From assembly GCA_936440205.1 (NCBI GenBank), contig OW387138.1, positions 32,135,541-32,199,540 on the forward strand: 64,000 nt of DNA. Direction: 5' to 3'. The DNA is from Lepidonotus clava (Eukaryota; Annelida; Polychaeta; Phyllodocida; Polynoidae). Both the position numbers and the translations under genes were made by a program. Positions 1 to 13,822 of this stretch are shown here, piece after piece; position 1 is the first letter of the stretch, and every line of letters starts with the position of its first letter. The notes under the pieces were generated by a model. It made no database searches, was not told where the DNA came from, and saw only the letters and a program-made list of their open reading frames with translations.

Positions 1-402
1 GCCGCCCCCTGTGCCCTTTCAACTCCGGCCTGTAGGGGGAGCCACCCAAAGCTGTCTGACTGAAGGGCACCTAGAGGTCACCCAGAGGTCAGTCGAGGGT
101 CATTTACAGACCACACTTAAAGCCCAAACACCTTTCAGACGTCGCAGACGACATTCAAGTCCTTTCACGTCCGCCTTCCCTCTGTTTCCCGCGCTTTGAA
201 GCGCCGCCATTTTGTAGCCCGCAGCTCAGAGGAAGCAAGGCCTCAAATTATTTGGGAATCTGTTCTGCTTTTCCAGGAATCTTTTAAGCCCCACATTCCT
301 GACCTGGTGTTCCCGTGCGAGCACAAGAATATAAAGAAATTGTACTGAACTAAACGAGATTGTAAAATTGTATAGGCTAACACAATCCCTCAGTTTTCTT
401 AT

Positions 403-568
403 CAGGCGTGGATCAAGGGATTTTCAAAAGGGGGGCGCCCTATTGTGAAAATTTCCATCGAACCCCCCAGATCCGAGAATTTTATATTAAAAAAGTTAAT
501 ATCTGGTCAGAAATAGGAGGGGGCGCCCCCTGTGCTCCCCCCCCCCCGCCCCCATCACTCCGCCACTG
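403..568. mobile_element. hAT-like MITE (GGATC family)
   Basis: Short non-coding element of 166 bp. It begins CAGGCGTGGATC and ends in TCCGCCACTG, which are imperfect inverted repeats of each other. It is flanked on both sides by CTTAT (398-402 and 569-573), a likely 5-bp target duplication. The interior is G-rich then C-rich. The same family recurs near 10.7, 23.2 and 38.6 kb. Related CAGTGGCGGATCC-ended MITEs are common in animal genomes and usually assigned to hAT; the 5-bp rather than 8-bp duplication is a caveat. Confidence 0.7.
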
Positions 569-573
569 CTTAT

Positions 574-2045
574 TCTCATCAAAAACATGAACATAACATA
601 ATCTTGCCTGATAATTGCAATCAGAGAACGCCTCCCCTCTCAATTTTGATTAGATCTGCCTCTGCCATGAAAATGAAACTGTTCGTTCATCGTCACACTC
701 ATATATATGCATGGGTCAGGGCTATTGGACTTTGGACAATTACAAAGGTATAAATTACATTTATGTTCCATAGGCTTACGTTTGTAATAATGATTAGGCC
801 TACCTGTAAGTACTACAAAGGCTACATACATGAAGTCTTAGTCAAAAGAAAAAGAAAAATATGGATGTAAAAATTGGTTGGTTATTTTATCTTATCACAC
901 CAATGATAGTCTAGTCGGATTTCTTTAAAAGAGGCCTATAAAACAATTTAGGCGGCATTTTTGAGTAAAAGTTGGGAACAAGACTATTTTAAACAATTTG
1001 GACCTGCTGAATATGACTAATATGCTTGTTCCCAAGCTGGATTTTGCATTTCTGTAGATCAAATATCAATTGTGAATTTCTCTGATTGGTTTTCTTGATA
1101 CTATTCAGCAACTTTAAGGTTATATTGAACATTACTCTCGCTATCACCCACCAACCCCCCTACAATGGATTATACAGTACCCTGGTATCCTGTGCTACCC
1201 GTTGGTTACACACATACTATATAATAATGTACCACGGGATACCAGTGTACCCCTACACGTGTAACGACGACAACAGTAATGTGATCAACTCCGCCGCGCC
1301 CTCTACGTTTTAGTGAGCTATCCAACCAAGAGTGTCGGCGTTGCAGAGTGGGACTAGTAGCGTAGTTTGGTGGCTACAGCTCTGGAACGACACCTAGTGG
1401 GAAAGGGAATATTCACTACATAGCACAGTGGTGCCCCCTCCAGTGAAAAACTTACATTGGTCAACAAGGTGTATGAAAGTTAACTGTAACATGGGGAAAA
1501 TACGTAAGGCATCATAAAGAAGATCGATCTGCCTTATCAATTTATATCAAACATCTGCCAATGATAACTGCATTAGTGCAAACACAAAGGTCACAAATAA
1601 GCGCTTTATTCCCTATTTTATGAAGTAAAGGAATCCTCCCGAGTAAAGTTCTGTTCACGGCAGTGAGCAGGATCCAGCGGGGTGTTCAGTCTACCTAACT
1701 GTACGGTATTAATTATTTCTTTGTAAACCCTTCTTTCTAAACCTTTTCCAATACCCTTTTGTAAGAGACTAGTCCTTTTCTAGCAGTTGTGGCACCCTTC
1801 CTTACTGAGCTCCATTTCAAAGGCTATTATATCAAAGGAGGCCCAAGCCGCTGACTGCGCCGAAGTGGTAGATTCCCCCTTTCACACTAGGTGGCGCCAT
1901 GGTGAAACCACCCAAATATTCTCACAGTTGGGAATGGTAGGTCGTGGTACCTCAATGTTGTTTTACACATCCTTCTCTGTTTCGAGAAATCGTGTCTACG
2001 AATTCATTTTTGGAAGTTCTCATATATGACACTTTGTATCCCAGG
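574..2045. other. No gene recognised
   Basis: AT-rich non-coding sequence. Short open frames here lack codon bias, splice context or recognisable motifs. I see no RNA gene or clear repeat. Confidence 0.5.
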
Positions 2046-2160
2046 TAAGGGGCCGTTCATAAATGACGGTAAGCTATTTTGGACAAATTTTGACCCTCCC
2101 CCCCCTGTCATTTTTTTTATTATAGGATTCTGGACGTCACTTATGGACACTTGTGGACGC
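2046..2160. mobile_element. Degenerate MITE with GGGGCCGTTCATAAATGACG end
   Basis: The left end reads GGGGCCGTTCATAAATGACG and the right end GACGTCACTTATGGACA. These are imperfect inverted repeats around a C-rich centre. This end sequence is typical of a very widespread animal MITE type. No target duplication could be fixed. Confidence 0.5.
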
Positions 2161-5100
2161 TGTGGGCTTCTGTAGCCCTATATGTATGTCGGACGGGATA
2201 AGTTTGAGCTTCCATGCAATATGGAGCTATTCCTATCACTATTACCTACTTCACTATTTTGTTTATTGCCACCAGAGGCTTTAAAAATATATAGATCACT
2301 GTGGCGCTGTTTCATTATGATGTCAGATACTACAGAGATTTCATCGTATTCAGAAATACAGTGGGGGTTCAATGTGTCTAATCCTTGTTAACAGAACCCC
2401 CCAAAAAATAATTTTGTTAGAAGTACCCAAAAGATCCGTTATAGGAAAGCAAACTCCCATAGCTAATGGCTGCTAACAGTGGCATTGTTTGCTTATGTGC
2501 AATACAAACTTCCGTTGATTCCTCCATAATTTCACATGAAACAAGCTGGTCATTTACATCATGCAGCCACAAGGGAGTTTATAACAAAGAAAAAGTAAAC
2601 AAAGATTAGTCTGCAGGTGGCAACAATATGCATTTGATACTATAATATTACATGTAATACTATGATATTACATGTATGCATGTTATTCTATGATGTTACA
2701 TGTATATGGCTTCTGATCATTGTGTTTGGAAACATGTATGATGTAGACGTGGTGGAATAGTGGGTCTGCATTAATGTAATACTTATGTTTTCTGTAACCA
2801 TCACATGGATAACAATGTAACCATTACTATCAATGGTAATACATCTAGGCTAAAGTGAAGTAATGCCTCAGTGGCACAATTTTTAAACAAATTATATTTT
2901 GAGACACAATTCATGTTAATTTTCTGCCTACCACGATACTCCGTAACGGTATACTTCATCTTCCATGTCACATAGCTGATTATCTGACCAACTTCAACTA
3001 AGTTGAGGTGACTGTGTAATTATTGTGATGTTATATATTCATAAATGTTAAATACACCTACATGGAAGATCATTTGTACGGATGAATGTGGTTAATAAAA
3101 CAAAAACAAAACAACTAATCTCCTAAATAAAATAGTAAGACAATTGCTCCCTCTTTGTGATATCAGTATTCCTGTGAAAATAGTAAAAGTATTGTTGAAA
3201 TAAATCTGCAATTCCCATAATATTATTTTCCTAAAACAGACATTTGGAAAGGGGCGTGTCACTATATCACTACTGCCACCGAATGTTCTGTAAACGATAT
3301 AAGACTGCCCACTTACCCTCTCGATACGACCTCCTGGACATGTATGTATCCTTTGTATGCTATTCCCACTTTGGGTTCCGACCCTCCGCTATTCGGGCTC
3401 TATATATGTGTGTAGGTGTGTAGCTATATAGAGGTCCTCCTGGCAGACCTAGGTACTACTACATGTATACCACACCTGACCGAGACTCTCGTCAGTCCTA
3501 GCCACCTCCGCATGAACTTTGTTTCACCTTCAGGAGCCATCTTGGGGGCATTGTGCCCCCCCCCCCCGCCGATAATGACGATTATATATGAGGGCCGTGA
3601 CATATTAGCTTCCTGCAGTAAGGTTATCTGGCCACATGGACCGGGGAGGGGGTGAGGGGAGGGGGAGGGGGATTGTGAGCGGTCACCTCCTGGGTCAGCT
3701 GTAGGCCTACTTCAGGCTGTACTCGTTAGATTGGTGAGTCCAGTACTTGCCAATGCCGTTAGTTTCAATTCATGTGCAATATATAATATAATATATATAT
3801 AATACATTATAATTGTGTATGTAAAAAGTTGCATGAATACATATTTATATCACACATACATTATGAATGTGAATAAGTGTAATAGTATAATATCAATCTT
3901 AATTTTCATCTGATTTTCTCTATCATATATCTCAATCGAATCATCATTTGGGTTTCCCAACAAGTTCCGTTCATAACTAGTTCCGGTGCTTCTCATTGGC
4001 AGTGTCGAGTCCTCCGTAGCTGGTATAGCAGTACGTACAGGTGTGCCGACAGGTGATTGTGTAAGAGGTAACCCGGGACAGGACGGACTAACAGGTGAGG
4101 TGCTCTTATCGTTATGTCAGCCCGGGAGTAGATATACCTGGCTTGGGTAGACCAGGGTCTGTGTACAGACCAGAGGTGACGACCTATACCCGCCCGACGA
4201 CCGGCCAACCACCGGTCAACCGCTGACTCAGCAGTTGAACAAGTATGACGAGGGTCGCAAGTCTGGGTTTATAACGTGATTAGCAAGAACACTTAACTGT
4301 GTCATTGTATGATTGAATAGTGGGGGACAGGTTGACAGGTGCAAAAGAACTGGCGTAGGTATGTTGATGTTTGCTCCTCTGTGCGGTGTTGGCAGGTTAT
4401 TCATTTCCCTAAACGACTAACCAATTCAATTGCATGTATTAATTAATCTAACATGTGTATTTGTTTTTAGCACATGGAAATAACCCACAGAAGACTCATG
4501 TCAATTCTTATTTACGTCCAATAGGTAAAACTCATCTTCAATTGAAAAACGATGCATGTTAAAAAGTTACTATTTTTCACCATAAAATGATCTAAACATC
4601 ATGTCAAGGGCGGACGCCAGAGGAACCCCTATACTTCTGTATGGCCAAATGGTTTGAGTCTGATACAACATCGTTAGCATGTGCTTTCATGGCTGGAGTG
4701 CTGATTAATTATGACTATGAATTTTAAACTTTTGACCCAGGCCCCGATATAGCTAGCTGTATGGGTATACTGTTATAGTGGTGGATGAGGCCACGACCCC
4801 TGAACGGGCCGGGGAGTGGGCCACACGAAGAGTAAGAGGGGGGGGAGGGGGGGTCCCCGCATTGTGTGTGTGTTGGGGGGGGGGGGGGGTCAGGGCAGGG
4901 TCAGCGCCGACATGTTTGACCTCAGGCTGACCGGCTGACCTCAGCATGGAGTGGTCAGCGGTCGACAGCATGTCAACTAGTAGACTTGCTACCAGGCCCA
5001 TGGTACTGCTTTGTTTATATAATAATTATATATGTGTGGAAATGACGTGTTATATTTTTACAAATTCGTGGGGGTTTTCCGGGTACAGCCTGGATGTATT

Positions 5101-8100
5101 CCATACGTATATTTACGTGCATTCTCTGCATTGCATGGTGTATTGGTTTTGATCTGCTTAATAAAATTGCAATTCTAATTATGTTTGACTATACTCACTT
5201 CCTATCCACATACCCACTAAACCAGGAGGCTACACATAATCATACAATATACCATTTAACTGTCTTAGTTGAATATCTTATAAATGGGCATTCTGAGTCC
5301 AACCACACGTACAGTTTGAAGGAATGAATTCTCATTCTGTGCGTAGGCCCATGGCAAGTCTATGTTACTAAGTGGATTCCATGTTGGAGTGGTTAGAACG
5401 GTGGGACATCCTGTCGACACAGGCCCTTGTCCATACAAAACGTCAAACGGCCATTTTTGCATTTTTACCTTCTTTTTATGAAAGGCCCTTATACACTACT
5501 CTGATTCAGATGGGAAAATAGGATTTCCTTGTTCTGGGGAGTAGGCAATGTTGTTTTTTCGTTCTCTACGTATGTTCATATTGGCCGTTCCTATAGTAGA
5601 TGTCCGGGAGGATAACCCTTGGATATTACATCTTTCCACTCTTTTTAGATTTGAAAAACAGTACCTTTTTCAAATAACAAATAACTTGGCTCGATGGCCA
5701 AGGAGCGGGGACTCCAGTGTTCTGGAATGGCCATATCTGGCCGTCTGAACCTTAACACACCGTTCTTCAGCGTTAACGTATGTATGTCGCGGGTTCCCGC
5801 CATTTCCTATACTACTTACAAATCCCGCTCCGCGAAGTGCAAGGAGGGGGGGTGACGGATCGGCGTCTTGTGTTGAGTAATTCATTAAATCCAGGCGTTC
5901 TTGAATCCCACCCTCCCCCCAGCTCCTATAGTTTTAATCTAACGTACATTGGTTAGGGGAAAAACGTTGTGCTCCCCTCCCCCATGGATATCCTGGATCA
6001 GCCCCTTTTACACGTATCTTTTATTTCAATGACCTTCATAGACAGGTATGGAGGTGTAGATCAGCGCTCACTTGGCTGAAAGAACTATTGAGTCACCTGG
6101 TAATGTAGTTTTTCTGGTGTTTACACTGATCGTTATTTTGATTTAAAATGATATTTATTACAGAATAAATGCAAACACTAGCAAACATCACAGATTGAGT
6201 ATGGTTCGATGCAGATATTCGATAGTCGAATGTTACAATTATATTATATTCCTGACACTGAATAATGGTAAACATGGGCAGCAGTCTTGCCCAGAAATGC
6301 CTGATTTAATATGCAGAGGAATTCCCACCAGCAACAGGTGAGTGGAGGCCGATCCCCGGCCTGTTTCCAGGCCTGAACTACTCATTATGCCGGTAACCGG
6401 CAGCTGAACCCGGCCGGGGTGAGGGAACTGGGTCACGGCACAGTAGCGCCACCTCCAGGGGCCGGGCCACACTACAGGGCCACCTGAGGCCAGCCATGCT
6501 GTTTGCCTCACCCAGTAAAGGCTGTAGTTCCACAAGCAAATTTCCACAAATTTCGCTCTCGATTTTAGACATCGCGAGTAGGAATATAGGCGCTAAATAA
6601 AGATATAATGTTTGATATGATAAGAAAGGACCTTAGATTTCCTTTCAAATGGTATGTAGCATGCATGGTTTCAGTTATATTGCTTATGGCCATTTCGAAA
6701 TTATTATATTATCTGTTGTCAACATTGCAATACAGTGAACACAGGCATTAGAGGTTTAATCCTTCACGCTCTATGACTGATTCTTTTTTTTATCACTGAT
6801 CCTGTAAAAAAATGGTATTATGTGTTCACAGAAGGAATATTTTTGTTCTATGCACCGATCATGAGTTTCTATTTACATATTCAGGGATTGGCTTCCAGGT
6901 AAGAGACGCTCTTGCAACGTACGCGTGCACATGTGCATGAGTAAAATAAGTAAATTCAAAATTGACAAAGATACAATAAACATTATATGATATTCCATTC
7001 CTTACAGTATGCTACTGTATACTCCTAAAAGAGAAGATTGTGGGTTTCTGTGTATCCTAGTGACTATTTCCCAAACTATATCCTTAAAGGGGATGTTGAG
7101 AACCAATATCCATCACGTATGTAACCTAACTGTTCGACTTCTATAATGTGGAAACAATGAGGGTGGCCCCTGTACTAACCACCTACTCCTCTTAACCACT
7201 GATCGACCACCACCTCACTGATATCAACCGTCCCCGGCGCAAAAACATATTTCGAAAACATTTGTTGTAATCTATATGTGATGAATGACCATGCATGATC
7301 AGTGCACTTTACCATATTCCCTAGAAAATTACACTTTACCATATTCCCTAGAAAATCTCAAATATGACAGGGAGGAAAAGAGATAGGTCAACGTATCGAG
7401 ATGTGTTGTATTTTCTGACAGTCGCTTATCTCCGACGCATCAGCCACAAATTATACACCGTATATCGGTGTCCCAATCTAGTACCATGTGGTTATACATT
7501 CAGAGTGCCTAATACCCGTTCTCCCGCCCGCTTACCCTACCACTGAACCCTGATGTGACAGACTGGCCAACCTATACGTCAGTGTCAGTGTCACAGGCCT
7601 TGTGGCTACACACTCTCTGCCCACGCACCCCTCGAGCAATTAGAATTTGCATGCGGGAGTAATTTAGGAGTGTGTGAGGCGTGCCCATCAGTGGCGGCTC
7701 CCCTACATTACAGGGCCGGACAGGGTCCGACCCCCCGGGGCCCTGGCGATGACCACACACACTCCTTGAACCCCTAGGCCAAAAAATTCGACTATAATCA
7801 TAACACCCAATAGAGTACTTTCAACTCCGTACAGACCATCTTGATAAAATATGCACGTTCATGTTGGTGTGAACGGCTGATTTGGCTATTTGCGTTTGGC
7901 TTTTTTTTTTCAAGGTAACTATCTGATATACGACATCAGGGGCTGATACATTATAATACAATAATAAATAACTAATGAAAAAAATACAGAAGAAAATCCA
8001 ACGTTTTCAAATAAGTACCTCATCTTTTGTAATGAAATATTGATGATTAATAAATAAAGGGCCTACTTTTTTTTTTTTAAAGAATAATAATAAGTTTAAC

Positions 8101-10734
8101 AGCGCCTGTTCTAAATACCCGTACACTTCTTAGTCTTATTTGACGTTGGTCTCTCACTATTTATCTGATGAAACAAGATTCGAGGTGTTCTGTTTTAGCT
8201 GCAAACGGCCTATGACCACCTGGGTTATCTGACCTAATGACGGTATCAATGGTGACCCAGAATCAACAAAAGGTCACGGAGACGCCGTTAGTACCGTCCG
8301 CCGCCACTGGGGGAGCCACCCGTGGCACCATCTGGACTGAGTCTCCAAGCATAACCTCACATGCAATATAACGGTTTGTCAAGCTTGGTTAGGGCAGGCA
8401 TCCGCCCAGAGACTAAACTGTCGTACAACTCTATATATACCTGTTGATGTATTATTTAGTAGGGTCGCGCTGTAGGTCACACAATGTTCAAGGTCATACC
8501 AATGCTGTTTCATAACAAGCAGCTGTTATGACTGCCTATACGTGTACCTTTGAGACATTACGCAAAATTGACATGTTGAGCTAACAGTATTTGAGAAGCG
8601 TTGATCTATGTTTCCGTGGAATGGAAGGCAATTCTTCAGAGTTGGATCCATATAACATGAACCCTACAATGAATACATGAAATGCTACTCACGACTTTCT
8701 ATACAGATATTGAGAATTGTATCGTCCTTATTGCAATCCGTAATCATAAAATGAGATGGAGACGAATCCTGACGCTTGAATCCCTTCAGTTCTTTATCAC
8801 ATTCACCAGACATCAAATATTTAAAGAAAAACTGGTAAGAATAAGATGATTGCATTTCTACATGAACACAGATGCATTTATCTCTCGATTTACACTTTCC
8901 GTTTCTCCCATTTCCTCAATTTGACAATTATTTTTTTATGTACTAATTCATTCTCGTTTTCCGCATAACGACTCTTTTTAAAACCCCAATTCATTCTTGT
9001 TCCTGATGTAAATATCTATCTTGTAATAAAGATAACTATTCTCAAACCGATGTGCTAATTTTAATGCCAATGGTAAAAATATCCTATGTAAATTGACAAG
9101 TCTCTCTGTAGTTCCAATGTTGATCCGTCTACACTTGTGGATGGCTTGTTTCATGTACCTTCATATCTTAATTAAAATTTTAATCATGTATTCCATGGTC
9201 TGTCTTTCGCGGTAATTACAATTCCAAGTAAGAGTGAGCCATAGTAAAATATATAAAGTATATTCCTGAGGGCCCGACGATGGCATACCCACGTTTACCG
9301 TGAAGGCTATCCACAGGAGAAGGCAAAACTGTTATACAACAGTCCTCTCGTGGAAGTACGGGAATGCGCCATGTCATGGCAGTCCGCACGAGGAATCGTC
9401 CGCAAACGACACACAAACTTCCTCCATCGGTTTCAGTTAAATCCTTATCATTTTCTACTCCCTTGATAATATGGCACCCAAATATGAGTTTAGTTTAACA
9501 AAAATAAATGCATATATATTTATGTGAGTTATTGGTAGAAAGTAATGTCGATTGTTGCTAACCTTTCAGCGGCTACACCGGCGTCGGAGCGCTCGTCTGA
9601 GGGGCGGACGTACTTTTGGCGGCAGTGTAATGCTGGAGGTGGTGGTGGTGGGGGGGGGGGGGGGGGGCGGAGTTAGTCGTCGGATGGGGGTTGTGGGGGA
9701 GGGGGGGGGGGGTGATGTGGCTTGGGTTCATCTAAGGTAAGGCCAGCTCAACCTACCACCAGACGGGAGCTGGTTGGTCCGACATGTTTTATGAAAATCA
9801 CATCTCGCCGACGACCCATATCCCTGTCCCCGCGTCCCCAAAAGGCGCCGTCACTCCAGAATACTTTCCTTTTCATTCCAAAATATTATCGTTGATTCTA
9901 TTTATGAATATACATCCGTATTTTTTCAATGTGTTCTTCGAGAAGTAAAGCTTAATAGATGTCACAAATATCCAGTGCATTATGTTGATTCTTTGAAGTT
10001 TGGAAATACGTTAGTGTCGCCAAATAATTATAATAGATAGAAACAATTTCGCATTAATGCTTGCAACAGTACTTTCACAATCCCAAAGGCCAACGATAAC
10101 CAAAGAGATGTATCCGGATTAAGGATAAAAAGTAAAATCAGGTGCAATAGGATTTCTGCTATAGATAAACCATCCCTAGTTAAACGAATCATGAACTAAT
10201 AACAGATCAATTTTCTTTGAAAACACCTACACAATAAATATTTGTTTCAATCGAAAGCAATCTTACTCTATCATGTTCCCCTAGAATACCACGTAATTCT
10301 AACCGGGAGGAATGAGCCATATAATAGGACACATTTGATGGTATTTAATTGAGCGAACACCCCTCTGTAATTCGATGCAGCAGTCCGCAGCAGTAGTTCA
10401 CGTGATGTCAAAGTCCATCTAAGGTCATCAGATATTTCACAAATAGATTTGCATTTGCATAATCTAAAGAAAGTTAATTTGCATAACTCTACCGTGTTCT
10501 ATGTAACACCGTCAGGCGATTCGTTAGTGACGCAACTGCGCACAAGGTCTCTGAATATAATATCTTTATCGATCAAGTACCAGTTTATACACATATCAAT
10601 AAAATAAACCTGAAACGTATTACCATCATAGGACTTCTTGTATTTTGACACCTTATTTCTCACCTTCCTATGTAATACCCCTGAAAAAACCAAGGGAAAT
10701 CCTGACGGGTATTAGGCCTATGTACAAATTAATT
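2161..10734. other. Long stretch without recognised genes
   Basis: No coding exon, RNA gene or complete transposon could be supported. Visible items are a poly-G run near 4.86 kb, a possible tRNA-derived SINE remnant around 5.69-5.83 kb (A-box-like TGGCTCGATGGCC, then GCGGGTTCCCGCC), a C-rich remnant near 5.9-6.0 kb ending CTGGATCAGCCCC, a 27-bp two-copy tandem at 7305-7358 and a run of about 20 G near 9.65 kb. The rest looks like intergenic or intronic sequence. Confidence 0.4.
7305..7358. repeat. Two-copy 27-bp tandem repeat
   Basis: CACTTTACCATATTCCCTAG followed by AAAAT occurs twice in a row with a 27-bp period and almost no differences. A related CACTTTACCATACTCCCTA lies near 22.93 kb, so the unit is dispersed. 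Confidence 0.7.
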
Positions 10735-10899
10735 CAGGGACGGATCCAGAAATTTCCAAAGGGGGAGGGGGGTGCGCTTATATAAGAATTTGAGGCGCCC
10801 ATCCAGGGGCTAGAATTTTACATTTAAAAAAAACTAAATTTGGCGGAGGGGGGGGGGGGGGCTGCGCGCCTCAGGCGACCCCCTCTAAATCCGTCCCTG
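10735..10899. mobile_element. hAT-like MITE (GGACGGATCC family)
   Basis: 165-bp element with inverted ends CAGGGACGGATC and the matching ATCCGTCCCTG. The inner part has a poly-G run near 10.85 kb and GCGCGCC. It is the same family as the elements at 403, 23.15 and 38.6 kb. The flanks share AATT, but the duplication is not certain. Confidence 0.75.
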
Positions 10900-11159
10900 A
10901 AATTGGAGTATATAGCCAAGGTGATCGTTTTAGGCAACAGGAAAGTATAAATGAGGAAACCAAACCAATTGGCTACAAACTTATCAATTACTTTATCTAA
11001 AACACTTACCACGCAGTCATCATTATCTTCTGCTCGTAGCTTCACTCTTCTCACACGTTGGCTCGCTCTTCATATCACCCGTTCTACACCTTATTTCTTT
11101 CCTTTTTCGCCCCATGCTCCTGCAAGTCTTTAATCAATTTCAAATGGATTCGCTGGATT

Positions 11160-11480
11160 CCAGCGGTTGAAATTTCGATCCTATTCTCCTCCTATCGATC
11201 CACGCGAGAACCGGAAGAGAAGGAGAAGGAAAGAGAGCGGGCGGTGATCTCTGCTGAAACAAGCGGCGGCGGGAATGGAGAATCCGGGCTCACGCGGGAA
11301 ACAGCGGCGATCGCCGAATTGTCGTCTGCCGCCGACTGCCGCTGGGCGCCGAGTCGGCCGCCCGCCGCTGAACTCCTCAGAGGTCATGACCTCCTGACCT
11401 CACGACCCCTGGTGGGGACACGACCCTAGCGGCGGCCAGGGCAGACAAGTCAGGAAGGGAGGGAGGAGTGAGGGCTCCTT
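11160..11480. promoter_or_regulatory. CpG-dense island with AGGTCATGACCT palindrome
   Basis: This stretch is far richer in G+C and in CG dinucleotides than its AT-rich surroundings. It could be a promoter or a 5' non-coding exon of a gene outside view. At 11381-11392 it carries AGGTCATGACCT, the perfect zero-spaced inverted repeat bound by some nuclear receptors, followed by TGACCTCA. Open frames run through it on both strands but show no family resemblance, so no gene is called. Confidence 0.35.
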
Positions 11481-13354
11481 GTCCCAGCGCCATGATCGTG
11501 GGATCATGACTTTTTGTCACTTCTGATGGACAAGTGATCTTCAGTGACTTCTCAGCCCTCCATTGCCTCTCTTCCTCCCCCGTCCATCCCTCCGGGCTTA
11601 CCCCGTCACTGACCACTGTCCACTCGCCGGTCATGGTCCTCGGGTCGACCCCTGTAACCTTGGTAACCCTGGACGCGTGGACATATACACAAAGGGTAGA
11701 GAAGGCCAAAGGTGACAGACCATCCTGTCACCTTGACCTGCAGTTTCGTAAAGATGACAAAATCAATAGGTGTCTTTAGGTAAATAATCGTTGTGAAAAG
11801 GATGTAATTGTTCTTTAAGAATCTCACATTTTCAATTACCTATAACTAACACAGATATCCATTGTGTTTTCTCGGTGCGTGTCCCTAATTCCATGTTTGT
11901 AACATTCATCCCATAAGCAAAAGAACTGTTCTATAATCCAACAAAAGAGTTATTTTGTTCCATATCATGAGCAGTCCGCACCTTGTTTCCTTCTTAGTTT
12001 ACACAGGACCTAGTTGTAGTTTAGTTCGCTGTCCCAACTCCTCCAGCGCTCTTTCTTGTGTTCTCTTGGTTGCGTTTCTCTGGCGGTGTGTTGGTAAAGT
12101 TTGTCCCTCAGACAGTTGTTCATCGTGTCCGCGGGGTCTGAGCCGTCCTGAAGAAGTTGGGACAGTTTACAAGAAGCGTTTCACCCTACCGAATATCGTG
12201 TCCTAGAGCACTCTGGTTCCAACCTGACTTTATATAGTGCTCTCACCTCTCTGTCCTACCTCCATGCTCGTATTTTGGTCAGTTTGGATGAGTTAGTTGG
12301 TGGGGGAGGGGGTCTGAGGAGGTAGGAGAGGGGGGGGGGGGGGTTCTATCCCGACCTGCACCGCGCTCTCTTGGCGTCGAGAGGGCGCGCCGGTCGCTTC
12401 CTGTCAAAACAAAGGGTTCGAAGCCCTGTATTCAACCCTGATTCGAGGTGAGCCAGCCCAGATATCAAGATTAGGCCGGGGAGTGAGAAAAAACAGGTCA
12501 CATGACCTGAAAATGACTAAGGTGGCTTTATCCCAAAGGTCATAGTCCTGAATTATGTGACTGCTGGCGTCACAAAGGTACGCCTCTTCGGGCTGTACCG
12601 GCACGACCCACAACTCCACTTCTGGGGTACGATTTCCGGGTTAAGCCCGTCTAAATTAGGTCTACATTCTAGAAACTGGTGGCTGTCCCTTTCTATGAGT
12701 TTTATAACCGGTAAACACCAGAGCCACCACCCGGATGGCCGTGGGAGGAATAGCTGCGTCTTAAACGCCGCCAGCGTTCATCTGGGGACGCAGTAGCGCA
12801 TGTATACTCTAACAGGTTTCCAGGCAGGCAAACAACATGTAAAACTCTCCAACCACATTTCACCAACCTGCTCAACATACCTCAAAGAATTTGTATTAGT
12901 TAACTCAAACTCGGGTTGGAGAGTGGCAGCATGTCGCTGGAGGAGGGAGGGGGGCGGAGACGTACCTTGGCGCAGTACGCATGCGCACTGGGTCTCCTTA
13001 TTGATGTGAACCCTGGGTGAACCTGTCCTCAGCTCACCCCGTGACCGGGTCCCCTTGGGCCGCTACCACCACTCTCATTGGGTAACGCCGGCACTGGCAG
13101 GCCGAGGGGTCTACTCTGGGTCCAAAGTGTCCGTATGGCAAATGAATGGCCACAGTTAGAGAGAGAGATATTTGAAAAGGACGGGTTTGGGTTTGGGTTT
13201 GCCAACCGCGCCGTATGTAGGGCATGCAGGAGATGTGGGTGCCGGTTGGGTTAGAGGCAGAAGGGATGGCACCAGAGCATAACTATCCATTAGAACTCTT
13301 CGCTATCAGTATTCCCCGCCCGTTATGTATAACTTAACGAAAGCTTTGACATTG
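11481..13354. other. No gene recognised
   Basis: Mixed-composition sequence with a G-rich run near 12.31-12.35 kb and GC-richer patches at 12.35-12.4 and 12.95-13.1 kb. Short open frames have no supporting splice sites or motifs. Confidence 0.4.
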
Positions 13355-13445
13355 GGTTGCAGTTTTTCTTAAATGTATCACTGTGAATAACGATTTAATG
13401 GCATGAAGCATTCTCTTCTTATATATATGTCTTATAACTTGAATT
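13355..13445 (+). repeat. Direct repeat, copy 1 (pairs with 14820-14930)
   Basis: About 48 bp around CACTGTGAATAACGATTTAA are nearly identical to a copy 1.46 kb downstream, and both continue into a (TA)n then GTCTTATAACTT segment. The two copies bracket a MITE and a TIR element. Confidence 0.75.
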
Positions 13446-13524
13446 GACGGAAGACCCATCCAAGTTCACAATTGGCAGAACGTAATAGGTTTTACAATAC
13501 ATAAATATCTCCTATCTAGGGGGT

Positions 13525-13764
13525 GTAGATGGGGGGTCCCGATGTCGCGTGTCGAATTTAAGAAATGACCATGTCCCCTGTCACTATATTTTGAAATTTC
13601 CTGTCGTTTTTAAGAATTGGCCATGTCCCATGTCGAATTTAAGAAATGGCCCATGTCATGTCGTTTATTTTTTTCTTCATGTCACTAAGGCTCATGTCGC
13701 ATGTCGAATTTAAGAAAAGGCCATGTCGCCCTGTCGATTTTAGGGGTCTTTACCCATTATCTAC
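13525..13764 (+). mobile_element. MITE made of CATGTCG/GTCGAATTTAAG units, copy 1
   Basis: 240 bp. It begins GTAGATGGGGGGTCCC and ends GGGTCTTTACCCATTATCTAC-like; the ends form an imperfect inverted repeat GTAGAT...ATCTAC. The inside is a run of degenerate units of roughly 30 bp built on ATGTCGCATGTCGAATTTAA followed by AGAAATGGCC. This is the clearest of five copies in the window (see 21.99, 32.36, 51.2 and 63.8 kb). Non-coding, family unnamed here. Confidence 0.7.
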
Positions 13765-13822
13765 TTTTTTCTGCAACAGCTAATCCATCATGTACCCATC
13801 AGTCATTTCCTTAATATATATG

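Noticed and set aside
5690-5830. tRNA gene with A and B boxes
   Set aside because: The boxes are too far apart for a tRNA and stems do not pair; at most an old SINE.
11058-11709. Overlapping 110-123 residue open frames on both strands
   Set aside because: GC-rich sequence produces long frames on both strands; no domain, no splice support.
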